Below the pieces are notes generated by a model, which was not told the DNA's origin, ran no database searches, and was given only the letters and a program-made list of their open reading frames with translations. DNA of 64,000 nucleotides, taken from Albidovulum denitrificans. GTDB lineage: Bacteria > Pseudomonadota > Alphaproteobacteria > Rhodobacterales > Rhodobacteraceae. The position numbers were made by a program, and so were the translations under genes. Location: contig NZ_PVEP01000001.1 in assembly GCF_002973535.1 (NCBI RefSeq), positions 930,001 through 994,000 of the forward strand, given 5' to 3'. Shown piece after piece: positions 18,986 to 28,663 of the stretch (its first letter is position 1; each line of letters begins with the position of its first letter).

Positions 18986-19896
18986 GAGGCGTCCTCCACG
19001 ATCCAGCGGCAAAGCTCCGGGAAGGACATGCCCCCCACCGCCGCCTGTTCAGGCGCGAGAGAGGTCGGCGTCATCCCCGGCTGTGTGTTGATCTCAAGCA
19101 GGTAAAGCCCCGCCAGCCCCCGTGTGTCGTCCCAGCGAAAGTCACAGCGGCTCAGCCCCCGGCACCCGACGGCATTATGCGCCTTGACCGAAATCGCCAG
19201 ACAGGCCGCCGCGATCTCTTCGGGGATCTCGGCCGGGCAGACATGGCGCGACCCGCCCTCGTCGTATTTCGCGTGATAGTCGTACCAGCCCGCGGTCACG
19301 ATTTCCGTCACGCAAAGCGCCCGGTCGCCCAGCACCGCCACGGTCAGTTCCCGCCCCGGAACATATTCCTCGACGATGACGCTTTCGGGCATCTCGGGGC
19401 CGAATTTCGGCGGCGTATTGGCGTCTTTCGTGACGATATAGACCCCGACCGAAGACCCTTCGTTATTGGGCTTCGCGACATAGGGCGGCGGCATCACATG
19501 GCGGGCCATCACCTCATCCCGGTCGGCGACGACACTGTCGGCCACCGGCAGACCCGCCGCGCGGAACGCCTCTTTCGCGCGGGTCTTGTCCATGGCCAGC
19601 GCCGAGGCAAGGACGCCCGAATGGGTATAGGGCATCCCCATCCATTCCAGCATCCCCTGGACGCAGCCATCCTCACCCCAGCGGCCGTGAAGGGCGTTGA
19701 AACAGACATCCGGCTTGATCTGCGACAGGCGCGCGGAAAGGTCGGGGCCGGCATCCAGCTCGACCACCTCAAATCCCGCCTCCCGAAGGGCTGCGGCGCA
19801 TTCGCGCCCGCTTGACAGCGAAACGTCCCGCTCGGCAGAGCGTCCGCCCATCAGTACCGCCACTTTGGGGGCTGCCCTGCTCGACATACCCGCCAC
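18973..19896 (-). CDS. ddl: D-alanine--D-alanine ligase Ddl
   Basis: Ddl makes the D-Ala-D-Ala dipeptide added by MurF. The 307-residue ATP-grasp enzyme shows [17 protein letters not shown] near the N-terminus, [15 protein letters not shown] in the middle, [13 protein letters not shown] around 165 and the C-terminal [17 protein letters not shown]. The start is a GTG at 19896 placed seven bases after GAAAGGC; an ATG three codons later is also possible. It opens the ddl-ftsQ-ftsA-ftsZ block after a divergent marC gene. Confidence 0.95.
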   Translation of the reverse strand: MAGMSSRAAPKVAVLMGGRSAERDVSLSSGRECAAALREAGFEVVELDAGPDLSARLSQIKPDVCFNALHGRWGEDGCVQGMLEWMGMPYTHSGVLASALAMDKTRAKEAFRAAGLPVADSVVADRDEVMARHVMPPPYVAKPNNEGSSVGVYIVTKDANTPPKFGPEMPESVIVEEYVPGRELTVAVLGDRALCVTEIVTAGWYDYHAKYDEGGSRHVCPAEIPEEIAAACLAISVKAHNAVGCRGLSRCDFRWDDTRGLAGLYLLEINTQPGMTPTSLAPEQAAVGGMSFPELCRWIVEDASCGR

Positions 19897-20044
19897 GTCT
19901 TGCCTTTCATTCCCGGTTTGACCGGGTTTCTCCGCCTACTCTAACGGCTTCCGGCGAATCGCAAAAGCCCTTTTTCATTCGGAATTTGCGCGACAGCCCG
20001 ACCTTGCCTATGTGAGGATGGGATCGCGCGAAAGGGATATCGAA

Positions 20045-20716
20045 ATGGTGGACTGGCAGGGCCTGATACGGGAGTTCATCATCCTCTTCGTGGTCATCGA
20101 CCCGGTGGGGTCGCTGCCGGTCTTTCTCTACGTCACCGCCCATGTCCCGCGCCGCCTGCACGCCCGGCTTGCGATCCGCGCGGTCTTGGTCGCGGCGATC
20201 GTGCTGATGGTATTCCTGGCGGGCGGCCAGATCCTTATGGAATCCATCGGGATGCGGCTCGGCTCATTCCAGATCGCGGGCGGGATCATCCTTTTCCTCT
20301 TCGCGCTGACGATGATCTTCGGCGAATCCAAGCCGGAGTCAGAGATCGGGCAGGCAGAGCGCGACCATCTCGACGGCGCGGTCTTTCCCCTTGCCATGCC
20401 CTCCATCGCCTCGCCCGGCGCGATGCTGGCGGTGGTGATCCTGACCGACAATCACCGCAACTCCATCGCCGATCAGGCGGTGACGGCGGGGCTTCTGCTT
20501 CTGGTGCTGGCCTTCACGCTGGGGCTTTTGTTGCTGGCCACGAAGCTGCACAAGCTGATCGGGCGCACCGGGGCCTCGATCATCAGCCGGGTGATGGGGA
20601 TCATCCTGGCCACGGTCGCGGTGGATTCGGTCGTGGGCGGGCTGACCTCGCTGAACCTTATCGACGTGCCTGCCGCAGCCGACGCGCCGCTGGTCGCGCC
20701 CGCGCCAGAGAAGTGA
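20045..20716 (+). CDS. MarC family membrane protein
   Basis: A 223-residue inner-membrane protein with about six hydrophobic segments and the MarC hallmarks FVVIDPVGSLPVFL (23-36) and PLAMPSIASPGAMLAV (near 120). The family was once linked to multiple antibiotic resistance in E. coli, but no transport activity is established. The ATG at 20045 is preferred to the one at 20012 because of the AAAGGGA site eight bases upstream. It lies antisense inside the dcw cluster, divergent from ddl and abutting the murB stop with no gap. Confidence 0.9.
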   Translation: MVDWQGLIREFIILFVVIDPVGSLPVFLYVTAHVPRRLHARLAIRAVLVAAIVLMVFLAGGQILMESIGMRLGSFQIAGGIILFLFALTMIFGESKPESEIGQAERDHLDGAVFPLAMPSIASPGAMLAVVILTDNHRNSIADQAVTAGLLLLVLAFTLGLLLLATKLHKLIGRTGASIISRVMGIILATVAVDSVVGGLTSLNLIDVPAAADAPLVAPAPEK

Positions 20717-21637
20717 TCAGCGCTCGCCGACGCGGATCACTTCCCATTGCAGGTCATGCCCGCTCATCTCCTTCACGCGGGCACGGACCCATTCGCCCAA
20801 ACCTTCCAGATCGGCGGCGCTCGCCCCGCCGGTGTTGATCAGGAAGTTGGGATGCTTCTCGCTCATCTGCGCACCGCCAAGACGATGCCCGCGCAGCCCC
20901 GCCCGGTCGATCAGCGACCAGGCCTTCAGGTCATGCACGTCATCCGCCCGCCCGGTCGAGGAAAAGCCAGCCGGGTTGCGGAAGGTCGACCCGGCGGAAC
21001 GGTCCTTGACCGGCTGGGTCGCGTCGCGTCTGGCCAGCTGGTCGGCCATCTTCGCCTCAAGCGCCGCCGGATCGCCCGCCGCGCCCTCAAGCACCGCCTC
21101 GACGATCACCGCCCCTTCGGGGAGGGTCGAGTGGCGGTAGCCAAAGCCCGCCTCGTCGCGCCCGATCGTGGTGACGGTCCCGTCGCGCAGGACGACCGTC
21201 GCCTGAACGAAGTGATCGGCCGTGTAGCTGCCATAGCAGCCCGCGTTCATCCTGACCGCGCCGCCGATGGCACCGGGGATGGTGCGCAGGAACGTGAGGT
21301 CCACCCCCGCCTCCGCCGCCCGGCGCGCCACATGGGCATCAAGCGCGGCCGCCCCGGCAGTGACGCGGTCGCCCGCGACCGCGATCCCGTTGAACCCGCG
21401 CCCAAGCCGGATCACCACCCCCCTGATGCCGCCATCCCGGACGATCAGGTTCGACCCGACCCCCATCGGAAAGACCGGCACATCGGCGGGAAGGGCGCCG
21501 AGGAACGCCGACAGGTCGTCGAGGTCCGCCGGCTGAAACAGCCACTCCGCCGGGCCGCCTACACGCAGCCAGGTGAGGTCGGCCAGGGGGCGCTCCGGCG
21601 TCAACGCGCCACGCACGGGGGGAAGGGTCAGGGTCAT
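20717..21637 (-). CDS. murB: UDP-N-acetylenolpyruvoylglucosamine reductase MurB
   Basis: MurB reduces the enolpyruvyl group to make UDP-MurNAc with NADPH and FAD. The 306 residues carry the FAD-binding [28 protein letters not shown], the [17 protein letters not shown] loop, [17 protein letters not shown] and the catalytic [10 protein letters not shown] segment near 220, ending [19 protein letters not shown]. It is a type I-like, compact MurB. The ATG at 21637 is chosen over 21673 because the upstream extension has no family counterpart. No clear ribosome site is visible. Confidence 0.93.
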   Translation of the reverse strand: MTLTLPPVRGALTPERPLADLTWLRVGGPAEWLFQPADLDDLSAFLGALPADVPVFPMGVGSNLIVRDGGIRGVVIRLGRGFNGIAVAGDRVTAGAAALDAHVARRAAEAGVDLTFLRTIPGAIGGAVRMNAGCYGSYTADHFVQATVVLRDGTVTTIGRDEAGFGYRHSTLPEGAVIVEAVLEGAAGDPAALEAKMADQLARRDATQPVKDRSAGSTFRNPAGFSSTGRADDVHDLKAWSLIDRAGLRGHRLGGAQMSEKHPNFLINTGGASAADLEGLGEWVRARVKEMSGHDLQWEVIRVGER

Positions 21638-21729
21638 GGATGGGTGGTTAAGATGGGTGGAACGTGAAGGCAAGCGGACAGTGCGGCAAGGGCAGCGCCC
21701 GGCCCCGCCCTTCCGTCAACCGAGCCACC

Positions 21730-21800
21730 CGACGGACCGCGCCCGACCGGGGCGGGGGCGGAACCGCACCCGCCTGGGGGCGGGCGGGCGCGGTCCGTCG
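21730..21800. terminator. Long inverted repeat between murB and the orphan gene
   Basis: CGACGGACCGCGCCCG (21730-21745) is perfectly complementary to 21785-21800. The 39-base spacer is G/C-rich and can pair partly with itself. It lies upstream of murB and downstream of the orphan gene stop at 21856, so it could end the orphan transcript. No T-run follows it. Confidence 0.6.
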
Positions 21801-21855
21801 CTTGCGCGACGGGGGATGGAAGGGAGCGGTGGTGACCGAAACCACCCCAGATAAG

Positions 21856-23061
21856 CTACCCAGATCCGAACATCTGCGCGAATGCCCGCAGTGCGCGCGC
21901 CAATTCCTGTACCGCCTCCAGATGCGACACCCATCCGACCAGACCTGCCCCTATCAGAGCTTTCGCGCCGGACGATCCAAGTTCCTCAGCGGCCTTTTTC
22001 AGCACGGCATCGCCAAGCGATGCGCAGTAGGCAAGTGACTTCGCCGAAATCGAAAGAAGCACTCGCCCGACCCTGTTGAGCACCGCCGCACGGGGGGCCG
22101 CCCGTGCCAGTTCAGCTTCCGCCTCGTTGAGAGCGGCACCAATCTCATTAGCGTGCCGCTCAATCTCGCCGACAGGGTGAAGCAGTTCCGGCGGGTTGTT
22201 GTGACCACGGTTCGTCAAGGCAACGATATCGGCCCGAGCCACCGCAAGCTCCTCGTTCAGTCGCGCAACCTCATGCTGTAGCCGGAACTGCTCCTCAATC
22301 CGCGCAATCTCCGCCGCGACCGCCTCCGCGCCCTGGTCCCAGACCTCGTCCGGGATGAGGGCGACCTTCTCCTGCAAGTCCCACGGCAATGGCCTGCCCG
22401 ACACGACCCCGTCCCACCAGCGCAGCCAGAATGACCAAATCTCCGCGCCTTCCTTCATCCAAATTGCGCGCATCTGCTCATCTCTGCGCCCGAACCAATC
22501 GGGATGCGGAACCGACCACAATCTCCTCTTGAACGAATCCTCCTCTGCTTCGCTCAGACGCGCATCTTCGCGCACTTGCTCCCAAATCCCGTTGATCCCC
22601 CACGCAGATCGCGCCGTGATATCCACGACCTGCGACGCGTTTCCCCTCGCCATGCCTGCAAGATCAAACTCATCATCGCCCGCCAACCTGCTATATTGGT
22701 GGACAAGATCCGCAGCATCAGCAGCGCCTCGACACGCCTCAATTGCATGTGCAGCACGGTCATTTCCCGCAGCTTCGGCGGCATGATACAGGGGATCATC
22801 GTAGGCTGCACTGATGGGACCAACTGTGTCCTTCTCGGTATCGTCTGACCGGATGGCAACTGTGGAGTTGAGGATAAGCCGGAACATAGGAAGCATTGAA
22901 GCGCCTACTTCATTCGCCCACTGCTCCGAAAGTGCGCTACCAAAGACCGGCACTACCCGGCACACTGCCCGGATTGCGACTAAAGCGGCGGCTGTGGGAG
23001 GTCTCCCCTCCAACCACTCCCTCAGGCTTTCCCTATCCCGTATGTCATCCGCTCTCACCAT
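21856..23061 (-). CDS. Uncharacterised accessory protein with NRGHNNPPE motif
   Basis: I cannot assign a function to this 401-residue protein. The N-terminus (SLREWLEGRPPTAAALVAIRAVCRVVP) and a middle block (FWLRWWDGV..GRPLPW..QEKVALIPDEVWDQG, about residues 220-265) resemble modules I have seen in uncharacterised rhizobial and rhodobacterial proteins. Then come a short coiled coil (EEQFRLQHEVARLNEEL), the motif NRGHNNPPE near 300 and a C-terminal Ala-rich helical part. There is no signal peptide. The ATG at 23061 has GGAAGG seven bases upstream and is chosen over 23100. The gene appears lower in GC than its neighbours, with rarer codons, suggesting recent acquisition. It is flanked by an inverted repeat downstream and a palindrome upstream. 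Confidence 0.75.
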   Translation of the reverse strand: MVRADDIRDRESLREWLEGRPPTAAALVAIRAVCRVVPVFGSALSEQWANEVGASMLPMFRLILNSTVAIRSDDTEKDTVGPISAAYDDPLYHAAEAAGNDRAAHAIEACRGAADAADLVHQYSRLAGDDEFDLAGMARGNASQVVDITARSAWGINGIWEQVREDARLSEAEEDSFKRRLWSVPHPDWFGRRDEQMRAIWMKEGAEIWSFWLRWWDGVVSGRPLPWDLQEKVALIPDEVWDQGAEAVAAEIARIEEQFRLQHEVARLNEELAVARADIVALTNRGHNNPPELLHPVGEIERHANEIGAALNEAEAELARAAPRAAVLNRVGRVLLSISAKSLAYCASLGDAVLKKAAEELGSSGAKALIGAGLVGWVSHLEAVQELARALRAFAQMFGSG

Positions 23062-23100
23062 CCCCGAACCTTCCCCGAAACCCCGCCTCCGGGCAACCAC

Positions 23101-23116
23101 ATCTGTAGCTACAGAT
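23101..23116. promoter_or_regulatory. Perfect 16-base palindrome upstream of the orphan gene
   Basis: ATCTGTAGCTACAGAT is a perfect palindrome 40 bases before the orphan gene start, where an operator would lie. A related CTGT-N4-ACAG dyad occurs at 58510-58521 upstream of the DUF302 gene. The binding protein is unknown. Confidence 0.45.
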
Positions 23117-23169
23117 CCCCTACACGCCCCCTACGCAAACCCCACCGCCCTCCCGACGCGGCCGAACGC

Positions 23170-23418
23170 TCAGGCGCGGCGCCGCCGCCGGACGCGCCGC
23201 CAGAGATAGATCAGCGGCCAGCGCAGGATGGAGGCGCCGGCGCCAAGGACGATCAGCCCGATCCAGGGGCCGTTCTGCCAGGTCACCCAGCCAAGGATCG
23301 GGATGCCGATGGCGATCAGAAGATAGGCCGCGCGCCAGTGCTTGTCGCGCGAGGGCAGCATCGCGATCAGCGTCGCGGTGGTGGCCCAGAGGCAGGCGAG
23401 GACAAGCGACCCGTTCAT
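23170..23418 (-). CDS. DUF2484 family membrane protein (second copy)
   Basis: An 82-residue protein with an N-terminal helix LACLWATTATLIAMLP, a second and third helix (AYLLIAIGIPILGW, GLIVLGAGASILRW) and a very basic tail (RRVRRRRRA). DUF2484 proteins occur between murC and murB in many Rhodobacteraceae; their role is unknown, though the position suggests cell envelope work. The ATG overlaps the previous DUF2484 stop by four bases. Closely similar to the upstream copy, with matching CLW, LP and RPLIYL/RWPLIYL landmarks, so the two arose by tandem duplication. Confidence 0.85.
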   Translation of the reverse strand: MNGSLVLACLWATTATLIAMLPSRDKHWRAAYLLIAIGIPILGWVTWQNGPWIGLIVLGAGASILRWPLIYLWRRVRRRRRA

Positions 23419-23684
23419 GCGCCATCATCCCCGGACGGCCGCGGCGGGACCCGGCCCATCGCCCGTTTTGCAAGGTATATCAACGGCCTGCGGAACATCG
23501 ACACAAAAACGGCAAGGATCGCCACCCCGGCCCAGACCCCATAGGTCACCGCCAGCCAGACGATCAGCACCGGCACCATCGCCAGAAGGACGAAGCCCGG
23601 CGCGAATTGCCGCCGCATCGGCAAGAGCGCCACGAGGGCGGCGGCAAGGACCCAGAGACAGGACAGGACGACGGGCAGGCTCAT
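23415..23684 (-). CDS. DUF2484 family membrane protein (first copy)
   Basis: An 89-residue protein with three hydrophobic segments: VVLSCLWVLAAALVALLP, FVLLAMVPVLIVWLAV and GVAILAVFVSMF, then RRPLIYLAKRAMGR and a Pro/Asp-rich end. The start overlaps the permease stop by four bases and the stop overlaps the next DUF2484 start by four bases, so permease, copy one and copy two are translationally coupled. The frame is also open upstream, but the residues there belong to the shadow of the permease. Confidence 0.85.
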   Translation of the reverse strand: MSLPVVLSCLWVLAAALVALLPMRRQFAPGFVLLAMVPVLIVWLAVTYGVWAGVAILAVFVSMFRRPLIYLAKRAMGRVPPRPSGDDGA

Positions 23685-24874
23685 CCCGACCGCGCCCAAA
23701 TCGCCGCCGCGAAGGCGAGGATGCAGCCGAACATGCCGATCCAAGGGACCACGGCGGCCACCACAAAGGGCGCCGCCGGCCGCTTCCTCTTCGCCCCGAT
23801 CAGCGCCGCGTTGACGATGGCAAAGACCACCAGAAGCGCCAGCGTCGTGATCTCGGCCAGAAGCGCCACCGGCAGCGTGAGCGCGGCGGCTATGACAGCC
23901 ACCCCGACCACCAGCGTCGCGCGGACTGGCGTGCCGAAGGTCGGGTGCGCGCGGCGGAAGGTCATCAGCGCGGGCGACCACTTGCCAAGACCGAAGATCA
24001 CGCGCGAGGCCATCACGATCTGCGCAAGGATGCCGTTCAGCGCCGCCGCGACGGCGATGGCGGCAAGAAAGGCGGCACTGGTCCCGGTCCCGGCTTCCCA
24101 GACCAGCGCCAGCGGCCGCTCGGAGACGGCGAGCGCCTCACGCGGGACCGCCCGGACGGCGGCAAGCGAAACCAGCGCGTAAAGGACCGCCGTGATCGCC
24201 AGCGACCACAGGATCGCGCGCGGCAGATTACGTTCCGGCTGCTTCGACTCCTCGGCCATGTTGACGAGGTCGTCAAAGCCGACAAAGGCGAAGAAGGCAA
24301 AGGTCGTCGCGGCGGCGATCCCGGCCCATTCCGGCGCGGGCATCGGCAGGCGCCATGCCTCCACAGGTTCGGCGGCAAAGCCCGCGCCGATCACAAGAAG
24401 GAGGCCCGCGACCTCGATCACCGTCAGAAAGGCGGCGAAAGTCAGGCTTTCAAGGACGCCGACGATGGCAACCCCGGTCAGCGCGATGCCAAGCCCGACC
24501 ACCGCCCAGTCGAAGGGGATGGGTACGATCGAGGTAAGATAACCGACCCCTCCCCGCAGCACTGCCGCGGCGGCGACCGTTCCGGCGAGGACGTTGATCG
24601 CGCCCACCAGCATCGCAAGCCAGTGCTGGCCAAGGCCGACCTCGACATAGGAACTGTCGCCCGCCGCTTCGGGGATGCGCGACGCAAGCTCGGCAAAGGA
24701 CAGCGCCGAGGGCACCGCGACGAGCCCGGCGAGTAGAAAGGCCAGCGGCGCCCAGAGCCCGGCCGCCCCCGCCGCCGCCCCGGTCAGCACATAGATCCCG
24801 GCGCCCACCATGACGCCGACGCCATAGGCGATCAGGAGCCCAGGCCCGAGGCGTCGTTTCAGGCCCGCAGCCAC
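23681..24874 (-). CDS. APC family amino acid/polyamine permease
   Basis: A 397-residue transporter with about eleven to twelve membrane segments. The family landmark GPGLLIAYGVGVMVGAGIYVLTG (about 8-30) is the broken first helix that binds substrate, and FFAFVGFDDLVNMAEESKQPERNLPRAI is the diagnostic loop after helix six. Substrate is not predictable. A GTG start at 24874, four bases after the murC stop, keeps the first helix whole and avoids a long overlap with murC; the open frame runs back to 25018. No strong ribosome site is seen, so coupling to murC translation is likely. Confidence 0.85.
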   Translation of the reverse strand: MAAGLKRRLGPGLLIAYGVGVMVGAGIYVLTGAAAGAAGLWAPLAFLLAGLVAVPSALSFAELASRIPEAAGDSSYVEVGLGQHWLAMLVGAINVLAGTVAAAAVLRGGVGYLTSIVPIPFDWAVVGLGIALTGVAIVGVLESLTFAAFLTVIEVAGLLLVIGAGFAAEPVEAWRLPMPAPEWAGIAAATTFAFFAFVGFDDLVNMAEESKQPERNLPRAILWSLAITAVLYALVSLAAVRAVPREALAVSERPLALVWEAGTGTSAAFLAAIAVAAALNGILAQIVMASRVIFGLGKWSPALMTFRRAHPTFGTPVRATLVVGVAVIAAALTLPVALLAEITTLALLVVFAIVNAALIGAKRKRPAAPFVVAAVVPWIGMFGCILAFAAAIWARSG

Positions 24875-24878
24875 CCGC

Positions 24879-26294
24879 CTATGCCCCCAGCCGCTCCGGC
24901 AGCGCGTTGGCCCAGGCCGATATGGTGCCTGCGCCAAGGCAGACCACGATATCTCCGGGCCGCGCCTGTTCCCGGACCAGCCGCCCCAGGTCGGCCTCAT
25001 CAAGGATCGCGCGCACATGGCGGTGGCCGTGGCGGATCAGGCCGGCCACCAGGTCGTCACGCGAGGCACCGGGGATCGGGTCCTCGCCTGCGGCATAGAC
25101 CTCGGCGATGGCGACCACGTCGGCCTCATTGAAACAGGTGCAGAAATCCTCGAACAGGTTGGACAGGCGGCTGTAGCGATGCGGCTGGTGGCAGGCGATG
25201 ACGCGGGCGCCGGGGCGATCCTCCACCGCCTGACGTGCGGCCTTCAGCACCGCTGCGATCTCAACCGGGTGGTGGCCGTAATCGTCGATGATCGTCACGC
25301 CGCCCAGAACCTCGCCCACCTTGGTAAAGCGCCGGTTGACGCCGCCGAAATTGGCCAGCGCGTCGCGGATTTCATCCTTCTTCATGCCGAGGTGGCGGGC
25401 AACCGCAACGGCGGCCAGCGCGTTCGAGACGTTGTGATCCCCCGGCATCGGCAGGGCGCAGCCCTCGATCACCTGATCCTCGGCCGCCAGCACGATGTCG
25501 AAATGCGCCACCCCGCCCTTGTATGTCAGGTTGACCGCCCGCACGTCGGCCTGGGTGTTGAAGCCGAAGGTGACGACCCGGCGGTCGGTGATGCGGCCGA
25601 CCAGCGCCTGAACCTCCGGGTGATCGGTGCAGCAGACGGCGAGGCCGTAGAAGGGGATGTTGGTGACGAAATCGTAAAACCCCTTGCGCAGGTTCTCGAT
25701 CGTCCCCCAATGCTCCATATGCTCGGGGTCAATATTGGTCACGATGGCGATGGTCGCGGGCAGGCGGTTGAAGCTGCCGTCGCTTTCATCTGCCTCGACC
25801 ACCATCCATTCCCCCGCCCCGGCACGGGCGTTCGAGCCATAGGCATGGATGATGCCGCCATTGATGACGGTCGGGTCAAAGCCGCCCTTGTCCAGAAGCG
25901 TGGCCACCATCGTCGTCGTGGTGGTCTTGCCATGCGTCCCGGCGATGGCGACGTTCGAACGCAGCCGCATCAGTTCGGCCAGCATCTCGGCCCGCCGCAC
26001 GACGGGAAGCCCGCGCTTGCGGGCCTCTTCCAGCTCCGGGTTGCCCGGCTTGATGGCAGAGGAGATGACGACGACGCCGACCTCTTCACCGATATTTTCC
26101 GCCTTTTGCCCTTCGAAGAAGGTCGCGCCCAGCTTCACCAGCCGGTCGGTGATCTTCGAGGCCTTCGCATCCGACCCCTGCACGCGGTAGCCGAGCGTGA
26201 TCAGCACCTCAGCGATGCCGGACATGCCGATGCCGCCGATACCGACGAAATGGATGGGGCCAAGCTCTCCGGGCAGTTTGGTGGCGGCGTTCAT
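24879..26294 (-). CDS. murC: UDP-N-acetylmuramate--L-alanine ligase MurC
   Basis: MurC adds the first amino acid, L-Ala, to UDP-MurNAc. The 471 residues show the N-terminal Rossmann motif [17 protein letters not shown] (15-31), the Mur ligase P-loop GTHGKTT at 119-125, the central [31 protein letters not shown] and the C-terminal [15 protein letters not shown]. Its ATG is directly adjacent to the murG stop (26294/26295). The stop is followed after four bases by the permease GTG. Confidence 0.97.
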   Translation of the reverse strand: MNAATKLPGELGPIHFVGIGGIGMSGIAEVLITLGYRVQGSDAKASKITDRLVKLGATFFEGQKAENIGEEVGVVVISSAIKPGNPELEEARKRGLPVVRRAEMLAELMRLRSNVAIAGTHGKTTTTTMVATLLDKGGFDPTVINGGIIHAYGSNARAGAGEWMVVEADESDGSFNRLPATIAIVTNIDPEHMEHWGTIENLRKGFYDFVTNIPFYGLAVCCTDHPEVQALVGRITDRRVVTFGFNTQADVRAVNLTYKGGVAHFDIVLAAEDQVIEGCALPMPGDHNVSNALAAVAVARHLGMKKDEIRDALANFGGVNRRFTKVGEVLGGVTIIDDYGHHPVEIAAVLKAARQAVEDRPGARVIACHQPHRYSRLSNLFEDFCTCFNEADVVAIAEVYAAGEDPIPGASRDDLVAGLIRHGHRHVRAILDEADLGRLVREQARPGDIVVCLGAGTISAWANALPERLGA

Positions 26295-27389
26295 TCAGGT
26301 CTTTCTTTCGGTCAGGGTCAGGACCATCTCGACAAGGCGGTCGGTCGCGTCCGGGTTTCCGTAGCCAAGCGCCGACTGCGCCATGCGCGTCGCCGCCGCC
26401 GGATTTTCAAGGATCGCGGCGACATGCCCCGCGAGCGTGGCGACGTCAAGGCGCGATTCCGGGATCAGGACGGCTGCCTCCGCCTCGACCAGACCACGGG
26501 CATTGGCGGTCTGATGGTCGCCGGCGGCGGCGGCGAAGGGGATCAGGATCGCGGGCCGCCCGACGATGGAGATATCGGCGACCGAAGAGGCACCGGAGCG
26601 CGAGATCACCAGTTGCGCCTCGCTCAGGCGACGGGGGACATCGGCGAAGAAGGGTTCAACCTCGGCGCGGATCCCCGCCTCGGCATAGGCGGCGATGACG
26701 CGGCCCTGATCCTCGGCGCGGGCCTGATGGGCGACGCGGACATTGGCGCGAAGCGCCTCGGGCAGCGCGGCCAGCGCGGCGGGGACCACGTCCGACAGGA
26801 TGCGCGCGCCCTGACTGCCGCCGATGACAAGCACGCTCATCGGGTAATCGCCCGGCGGGATATAGGGCGCGCCCGCGCGTTCCAGGATCGCGGCGCGGAC
26901 CGGATTGCCGGTGAAGGTGCCGGTGACGCCCTCGGGCAGGTCGGTCGGCCAGGTGCCGCAGGCGATGGCATCGACGCGGGGGGCGAAAAGCCTGTTCACC
27001 CGCCCCAGCACGCCGTTCTGTTCGTGGATCATCCGCGGGATGCGCAGGATCGTCGCCGCCGACAGCGCCGGGATCGTCGGGTAACCGCCAAAGCCCACCA
27101 CCGCCGCCGGACGGTCGCGCCGCATCGCCAGCATCGCGCCCAGCACCCCGCCCGCGATGCGCAACGGCACCAGCGCCTTCGCCGCCAGCCCGCCCCGCGC
27201 GAATGTGGCCGAGGCGACCTCTTCCACCGCCACCTCTTTCGGAAAGCCGCCCGCATAGCGCGCGCCCCGCGCGTCGGTCGACAGCTTCACCCGCCAGCCG
27301 CCCGCGACCATCATTTCGGCAAGGGCCTGGGCGGGAAACATATGCCCGCCGGTCCCCCCCGCCGCGATCAGGAGAAGCGGGGCCGCCAC
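26295..27389 (-). CDS. murG: UDP-GlcNAc:lipid I transferase MurG
   Basis: MurG converts lipid I to lipid II on the cytoplasmic face of the membrane. The 364-residue GT-B enzyme has the Gly-rich loop [17 protein letters not shown] at about 9-25, [16 protein letters not shown] near 93, [12 protein letters not shown] near 120 and [13 protein letters not shown] near 190; the C-terminal lobe carries [24 protein letters not shown]. It abuts murC and ftsW with no gaps. Confidence 0.96.
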   Translation of the reverse strand: MAAPLLLIAAGGTGGHMFPAQALAEMMVAGGWRVKLSTDARGARYAGGFPKEVAVEEVASATFARGGLAAKALVPLRIAGGVLGAMLAMRRDRPAAVVGFGGYPTIPALSAATILRIPRMIHEQNGVLGRVNRLFAPRVDAIACGTWPTDLPEGVTGTFTGNPVRAAILERAGAPYIPPGDYPMSVLVIGGSQGARILSDVVPAALAALPEALRANVRVAHQARAEDQGRVIAAYAEAGIRAEVEPFFADVPRRLSEAQLVISRSGASSVADISIVGRPAILIPFAAAAGDHQTANARGLVEAEAAVLIPESRLDVATLAGHVAAILENPAAATRMAQSALGYGNPDATDRLVEMVLTLTERKT

Positions 27390-28556
27390 CTACCTGCCCC
27401 GCTTGATAAGGATGTCATGCAGCCGCCCCTGCGGCCGCGACCGCGTCAGCGCCAGCAACATGCCAAGCGCGATCCCGCTGGCGATGACGGACGACCCGCC
27501 ATAGCTGACGAAAGGCAGCGTCATCCCCTTGGCGGGCAAAAGGCGCACCGCGACGCCCATGTTGATCAACGCCTGAACGCCGAAGGCGCAGGCAAGGCCG
27601 GTGCCTGCAAGACGAGTGAAGGGGTCACGCTCCTTCATCAGCCGGAGCAAAGATCGCCCGGTCACAAGGGCATAAAGCGCGATGATGAAGAGGACGAGGA
27701 TCAGCCCGTATTCCTCGGCCGCGACGGCGATGATGAAATCGGTATGCGCGTCCGGCAGCGACCATTTCACCGTCCCCTCGCCCACGCCGACACCGAAGAA
27801 ACCGCCCGACTGGATCGCGTCGGTTGCGTAGCCGATCTGGGTCCGGGGATCGACCTCCGAGGCGAGGAAGCCGTCGATCCGCCGCGCGAAATGTTCCGAG
27901 GCGTCATAGGCAGCGATTCCCCCCGCCACGACGATGCCGCCGATCACGGTCAATAGCGTGATCGGCGCACCGGCGACGAAATACATCACGCCCCAGGCAA
28001 ACAGGATCAGGCTCGCCTGCCCGAAATCGGGCTGAAAGGCGAGGAAAAGCACGACGGTGACGGCCAGGAAGAAGGAATAGAGCCGACCGGGAGGGCCGTT
28101 GATTTCCTGCGCCGCCGCCATCAGCCAGGCGCAGATGATGACGAAACAGGGCTTGAGGAATTCCGACGGCTGAAAGCTCGCGAAGCCCAGCGAATACCAG
28201 CGCACAGCCCCCTTGCCGAAATCGGTGCCAAACACGGGCAGCAAGGCCAATGCCGCGAAGGCGCCGAGAAAGCCGATCACCCCCATCCGCCGCACCATGT
28301 CGGGCGACATCATGGAAATCACCAGCATCACCACCATGCCGACGCCGCCGAAGAAGGCCTGACGGGTGACGTAGTGGAAGGGCGGCAGCCCGTTCTTTTC
28401 GGCCAGCGGGACCGAGGCCGCGAGGCCAAGCAGAAGTCCCACCCCGAAAAGCACCAGAACGCCCGCCAGCGACCAGCGGTCAATCGTCCGCCACCACCGG
28501 GGAAGGACAGGTTCGCCCGCGCGCACGGGGACGGTGCCGAACACCATTTCCGTCAT
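27390..28556 (-). CDS. ftsW: Septal peptidoglycan glycosyltransferase FtsW
   Basis: FtsW is the SEDS-family polymerase of septal peptidoglycan and partner of FtsI. The 388 residues have about ten membrane helices and the SEDS landmarks: FQPSEFLKPCFVIICAW in the middle, QPDFGQASLILFAWGVM, the large loop with KWSLPDAHTDFIIAVAAEEYG (the catalytic Asp region) and LPFVSYGGSSVIASGIALGMLL near the end. No lipid-flippase alternative is needed, although older annotations used that. It begins the ftsW-murG-murC run downstream of an unrelated AraC gene. Confidence 0.96.
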   Translation of the reverse strand: MTEMVFGTVPVRAGEPVLPRWWRTIDRWSLAGVLVLFGVGLLLGLAASVPLAEKNGLPPFHYVTRQAFFGGVGMVVMLVISMMSPDMVRRMGVIGFLGAFAALALLPVFGTDFGKGAVRWYSLGFASFQPSEFLKPCFVIICAWLMAAAQEINGPPGRLYSFFLAVTVVLFLAFQPDFGQASLILFAWGVMYFVAGAPITLLTVIGGIVVAGGIAAYDASEHFARRIDGFLASEVDPRTQIGYATDAIQSGGFFGVGVGEGTVKWSLPDAHTDFIIAVAAEEYGLILVLFIIALYALVTGRSLLRLMKERDPFTRLAGTGLACAFGVQALINMGVAVRLLPAKGMTLPFVSYGGSSVIASGIALGMLLALTRSRPQGRLHDILIKRGR

Positions 28557-28663
28557 TGGATTACCGCTCTTACTGCCTCGTACATGCCCGTTTGCCGGGT
28601 CTGGGGCGAAGTGTAACGCGGATCACGGCGCGGTGCTAGGAAAAGATCGCCTTTGCCGGGGTG

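Noticed and set aside
25017-27956. 979-residue open frame antisense to murC, murG and ftsW
   Set aside because: Covers three well-recognised genes and has the same His/Gln/Arg/Asp bias; a GC-rich shadow.
28557-28663. Search for a clear ftsW promoter
   Set aside because: No -35/-10 pair with acceptable spacing could be picked out by eye.
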